From Chitinophagaceae bacterium (GTDB lineage: Bacteria; Bacteroidota; Bacteroidia; Chitinophagales; Chitinophagaceae): a stretch of DNA of 64,000 nucleotides. The DNA lies in the NCBI GenBank assembly GCA_022843585.1, contig JALHNJ010000010.1:1-64000 (forward strand). The letters are read 5' to 3'. Made by a program: the position numbers and the translations under genes. Shown here piece by piece: positions 60,914 to 64,000 of this stretch (positions are counted from its first letter, which is position 1; each line of letters opens with the position of its first letter). The notes beneath the pieces were generated by a model that was not told the DNA's origin, did not search any database, and was given only the letters and a program-made list of their open reading frames with translations.

Positions 60914-62049
60914 TGGCAAAAGTCATTATTATAGGACCCGGACATCCTCTTCGGGGTGGCTTGGCTACTTTTAATCAACGCCTTGCAAAAGAATTTATAG
61001 ATACAGGAAATGATTGTTTGATCTATTCATTCTCGCTACAATACCCATCTTTTTTATTTCCCGGCACTACGCAATATAGCAGCGAACCGGCACCTGAGAA
61101 TCTTACCATCAAAGCTGTAATCAATTCTGTCAATCCCCTCAACTGGATCAAAATTGGTAACAGACTTAAAAAAGAAAAACCGGATCTGATCATTGTTCGC
61201 TTCTGGCTGCCTTTCATGGGGCCGGCATTGGGAACTATTCTACGACGAGTACAAAAGAATAAGCATACCAAAATAATTTGTATAGCTGATAATGTAATTC
61301 CGCATGAAAAAAGGTTTGGCGACAAACCCTTTACCAACTACTTTTTAAAAAGCTGTGATGCTTTTATTACAATGAGCGAAAAGGTAATGAGTGATCTGCG
61401 AATCTTTCAACCATCAAAACCGGCTTTATTGGTATCACATCCATTGTATGATAATTTCGGAGCAATAATCTCTAAAGAAGAAGCCAGGGAGAAGTTAGGA
61501 ATTGGCAATCAGGAGTTGATAGTACTCTTCTTCGGTTTTATCCGAAAGTACAAAGGGTTAGATATGTTGTTGGAAGCAATGGCAGATGAAAGAATAAAAA
61601 AAGCGGGGATAAAACTATTAGTAGCTGGCGAGTTTTATGAAGATGCAAAGCCTTTTCATGAACAGATAGATAAATTAGGAATTAAAGACCGACTAATATT
61701 AAGAACTGATTTTATTCAGGACTCAGAAGTTAAAAACTATTTATGTGCTGCTGATGTAGTGATACAACCGTACCGGAATGCTACACAAAGTGGCGTTACT
61801 CCCCTTGCCTACCATTTTGAAAAACCGATGGTGGTTACCAATGTTGGCGGTCTTCCTTCTTTAGTGCCGGATAAAAAAGTTGGGTTGGTTGTAGAGCCAA
61901 CTCCACAGGCAATAGCCGAAGGAATTTTGGAATTCTATCAATTAGGAGAAAGTTATTTTATTCCGCATCTTCGCAATGAGAAACAAAAATATAGCTGGGC
62001 CAATATGGTCGGCACTATTTCTCAACTAGCAAATGATATACAGAAGTAA
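60913..62049 (+). CDS. Family 4 glycosyltransferase
   Basis: The 378-residue protein is a GT-B-fold transferase: N-terminal GPGHPLRGGLATFNQRLAKEF and C-terminal VLFFGFIRKYKGLDMLLEA, QPYRNATQSGVTPLAYHFEKP (GT4 E-x-FG-like region). It is likely a sugar transferase of a surface polysaccharide pathway. It overlaps the GHMP kinase gene by 17 bases. Confidence 0.85.
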   Translation: MAKVIIIGPGHPLRGGLATFNQRLAKEFIDTGNDCLIYSFSLQYPSFLFPGTTQYSSEPAPENLTIKAVINSVNPLNWIKIGNRLKKEKPDLIIVRFWLPFMGPALGTILRRVQKNKHTKIICIADNVIPHEKRFGDKPFTNYFLKSCDAFITMSEKVMSDLRIFQPSKPALLVSHPLYDNFGAIISKEEAREKLGIGNQELIVLFFGFIRKYKGLDMLLEAMADERIKKAGIKLLVAGEFYEDAKPFHEQIDKLGIKDRLILRTDFIQDSEVKNYLCAADVVIQPYRNATQSGVTPLAYHFEKPMVVTNVGGLPSLVPDKKVGLVVEPTPQAIAEGILEFYQLGESYFIPHLRNEKQKYSWANMVGTISQLANDIQK

Positions 62050-63055
62050 AGCTCCCTTACGAATTGGATTGGCCGGCGGCGGCACAGATGTAAGTCCGTA
62101 CAGTGATATGTATGGAGGTGCTATCCTCAACGCCACCATTTCATTGTATGCAAACGCAACGATAGAACCTTTAGCGGAGAATAAAATCATCATAGAAGCA
62201 TTAGATAGAAATGAAAAACAGGAGTTTGGCTGGGCTGCTGAATTGCCAATCGATGGCACTCTTGATCTGCTGAAAGGTGTTTACAATCGTATTCAAAAAG
62301 ATTATGGAGTTAAGCAACAGGGCTTTCGCCTTTCCACTTTTGTAGATGCCCCTGCTGGTTCGGGTTTGGGTACTTCATCTACCCTTGTTGTAGCAATTAT
62401 CGGTGCTTTTTCAGAAATGCTTCGCTTGCCATTGGGAGAATATGATATGGCACATTATGCCTATGAAATTGAAAGAAATGATTTGAAATTGGCTGGTGGG
62501 CGACAAGATCAATATGCTGCTACATTTGGCGGAGTAAATTTCATGGAATTTTATGCCGATGATAAAGTGATTGTCAATCCGCTGCGTGTAAAAGAAGAAC
62601 ATTTATTCGAGCTGGAGAATAATCTTGTTTTGTATTATACTTCCACCAGTCGTGAGTCAGCAGAGATCATTAAAAAACAAAGTAAGAACGTAACTGACAA
62701 TAAAGAAAAATCAATTGATGCGATGCACCAGTTGAAACAGCAGGCACAACGAATGAAGGAAGCGTTGCTAAAAGGCAAGTTGAATGAAATTGGAGAGATT
62801 CTGGATTACGGTTTTCAACAGAAAAGACAAATGGCCGAAGGTATCAGTAACCCGTTGATGGAAGAAATTTATGAATCGGCAAAAAAGGCTGGAGCTACCG
62901 GAGGGAAAATCTCCGGTGCCGGTGGTGGTGGTTTTATGATCTTTTATTGTCCTGGTAATACAAAGTATAACGTTAAGAGTGCATTAGAAAAATTCGGCGG
63001 ACAAAGCCGGAATTATTTGTTTACAGAACATGGATTGAAAACATGGAAGATATAA
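62033..63055 (+). CDS. hddA: GHMP-family sugar kinase (heptose 7-phosphate kinase-like)
   Basis: The 340-residue kinase has PLRIGLAGGGTDVSPY, the ATP loop PAGSGLGTSSTLVVA and the C-terminal GATGGKISGAGGGGFMIF, typical of the HddA D-glycero-D-manno-heptose 7-phosphate kinase and related fucokinase-like enzymes. The next genes (sedoheptulose isomerase and nucleotidyltransferase) complete a GDP-heptose pathway, so the HddA assignment is good by context. Confidence 0.82.
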   Translation: MIYRSKAPLRIGLAGGGTDVSPYSDMYGGAILNATISLYANATIEPLAENKIIIEALDRNEKQEFGWAAELPIDGTLDLLKGVYNRIQKDYGVKQQGFRLSTFVDAPAGSGLGTSSTLVVAIIGAFSEMLRLPLGEYDMAHYAYEIERNDLKLAGGRQDQYAATFGGVNFMEFYADDKVIVNPLRVKEEHLFELENNLVLYYTSTSRESAEIIKKQSKNVTDNKEKSIDAMHQLKQQAQRMKEALLKGKLNEIGEILDYGFQQKRQMAEGISNPLMEEIYESAKKAGATGGKISGAGGGGFMIFYCPGNTKYNVKSALEKFGGQSRNYLFTEHGLKTWKI

Positions 63056-63096
63056 TAGTGACTTGTGAATAGACAATAGTGAACAAAATCAGCAAT

Positions 63097-63675
63097 ATGG
63101 AAAAGATAAAAAATATTATTCAGGCTTCAATAGATACCAAACAACAGGTATTGCAAAATCCTGAATTGCTTGCTACGGTGGAGAAAGTAATTAATGTAAT
63201 TACTACTGCATTTAAAAATGGCAACAGAATTTATTTTTGTGGTAATGGAGGTAGTGCAGCAGATGCACAACATCTGGCGGCTGAATTTTCTGGTCGCTTT
63301 TATACTGATAGAAAAGCCTTACCTGCCGAAGCGTTGCATTGTAATACGTCTTATTTAACCGCAGTTGCTAATGATTATGGATATGATGTTGTGTATTCAA
63401 GAATGATCGATGGCATTGGCGAAAAAGGAGATGTGCTGATCGGACTTTCTACCTCCGGCAACTCCGGAAACATCATCAAAGCATTTGAAGTGGCAAAAGA
63501 AAAAGGAATCGTCACTATAGCTTTTACAGGCATTACCGGGGGGCAAATGAAATCGGTCAGCGATTATCTAATTAATATCCCTTCAGCCGATACCCCCCGC
63601 ATACAGGAGAGCCATATTACCATTGGCCATATTATTTGCCAGTTGGTGGAAGAAAAATATTTCACTAAGCAATAA
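63097..63675 (+). CDS. gmhA: Sedoheptulose 7-phosphate isomerase (SIS domain)
   Basis: The protein (192 residues from Met 63097) has the SIS fold: GNRIYFCGNGGSAADAQHLAAEF, SGRFYTDRKALPAEAL, GLSTSGNSGNII and IQESHITIGHIICQLVE. It converts sedoheptulose 7-phosphate to D-glycero-D-manno-heptose 7-phosphate. I chose ATG 63097 over GTG 63079 because it gives the usual GmhA length. Its stop overlaps the next ATG (TAATG). Confidence 0.88.
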   Translation: MEKIKNIIQASIDTKQQVLQNPELLATVEKVINVITTAFKNGNRIYFCGNGGSAADAQHLAAEFSGRFYTDRKALPAEALHCNTSYLTAVANDYGYDVVYSRMIDGIGEKGDVLIGLSTSGNSGNIIKAFEVAKEKGIVTIAFTGITGGQMKSVSDYLINIPSADTPRIQESHITIGHIICQLVEEKYFTKQ

Positions 63676-64000
63676 TGATAAAAGAAGCAATAATTCTCGC
63701 AGGTGGATTAGGAACAAGATTAAAAGAGGCCGTTCCCGATTTGCCAAAGTGCATGGCTCCAGTTGCCGGAAGGCCATTTCTATTTTATGTTATTAATTAC
63801 CTCCGCAGTCAGGGTATTGAAAAATTTATTTTTTCATTAGGATACAAGAATGAAATAATTGAAGCTTACTTGAACGAACAATTTTCTACACTGAATTTTC
63901 AAAGCGTAATAGAATTGGAGCCATTGGGTACTGGTGGAGCAATTCAATTAGCCTTATCGAAAGCAACGGAAAGAAATGTAGTAATTGCCAATGGCGATAC
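63675..64000 (+). CDS. hddC: Nucleotidyltransferase, partial (cut by window end)
   Basis: The open frame starts at ATG 63675 and runs off the window. The N-terminal 108 residues have the NTP transferase signature AIILAGGLGTRLKEAVPDLPK, GRPFLFYVINYLRSQG and ELEPLGTGGAIQLAL. Following hddA- and gmhA-like genes, it is probably the D-glycero-alpha-D-manno-heptose 1-phosphate guanylyltransferase, although the sugar cannot be proved from this part. Confidence 0.8.
   Translation, partial: MIKEAIILAGGLGTRLKEAVPDLPKCMAPVAGRPFLFYVINYLRSQGIEKFIFSLGYKNEIIEAYLNEQFSTLNFQSVIELEPLGTGGAIQLALSKATERNVVIANGD

Overview
The window looks like a chromosome segment of a Bacteroidota bacterium, most likely of the order Chitinophagales. 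It is AT-rich and has TAnnTTTG-type promoter boxes, Bacteroidota-only families (DUF4199 protein, small 'PRPP synthetase-like' proteins) and C-rich mini-repeats common in that phylum. This placement comes from gene content, not from a marker gene.

Region 1 (about 0.2-34.3 kb, nearly all on the minus strand) is a dense redox-defence and protein-repair island. It holds egtB and egtD for the thiol-histidine betaine ergothioneine, and an OpuC/EgtU-type ABC importer with its binding protein fused to the permease. It carries an unusually large set of methionine sulfoxide reductase modules: six MsrA-type proteins or domains plus one MsrA-like tail, and three MsrB domains. Supporting genes include two OsmC-type peroxidase proteins (one fused to an alpha/beta hydrolase), thioredoxin-like CPGC proteins, a bacilliredoxin, Dps, a Cys form of SelO, an AhpD-like protein, a flavin disulfide reductase, a Rieske/flavodoxin-like fusion, P5C dehydrogenase, a ZIP transporter and many small stress-type proteins. 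An AraC-type regulator (34.4-35.2 kb) sits upstream. One isolated plus-strand PP2C-like phosphatase gene (23.2 kb) divides the island.

Region 2 (about 35.3-58.1 kb, all on the plus strand) is a probable integrated mobile element. It starts with an XRE/ImmA-type regulator and ends with a large serine recombinase whose last codons run antisense into a tRNA-Pro gene. Between them is a tightly coupled run of mostly unrecognised proteins: many single-TM anchored proteins, an active-looking transglutaminase-like Cys-His-Asp protein, annexin-like repeats, a peptidoglycan-binding protein, an amidase-like protein, a protein with a YkuD-like Cys motif, holin- and spanin-like small proteins and several compact predicted beta-rich proteins. 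Replication-type genes follow: a 1741-residue RadC(JAB)-methyltransferase-helicase fusion and a RecA-fold ATPase. No terminase, portal, tail, relaxase or conjugation gene is recognisable. The most striking signal is a short motif of the form NG-[LIM]-x-G-[FLV]-[GD] that recurs, with different codons, at domain junctions of several otherwise unrelated element proteins. It may be a proteolytic maturation or assembly signal. A tailless, membrane-containing virus-like element is one hypothesis.

Region 3 (58.2-64 kb, plus strand) is ordinary host sequence: a dihydroorotase homologue lacking the HxH metal motif, a DUF4199 membrane protein, two glycosyltransferases and a GDP-heptose type sugar pathway (GHMP kinase, sedoheptulose-7-phosphate isomerase, and a nucleotidyltransferase cut by the window end).
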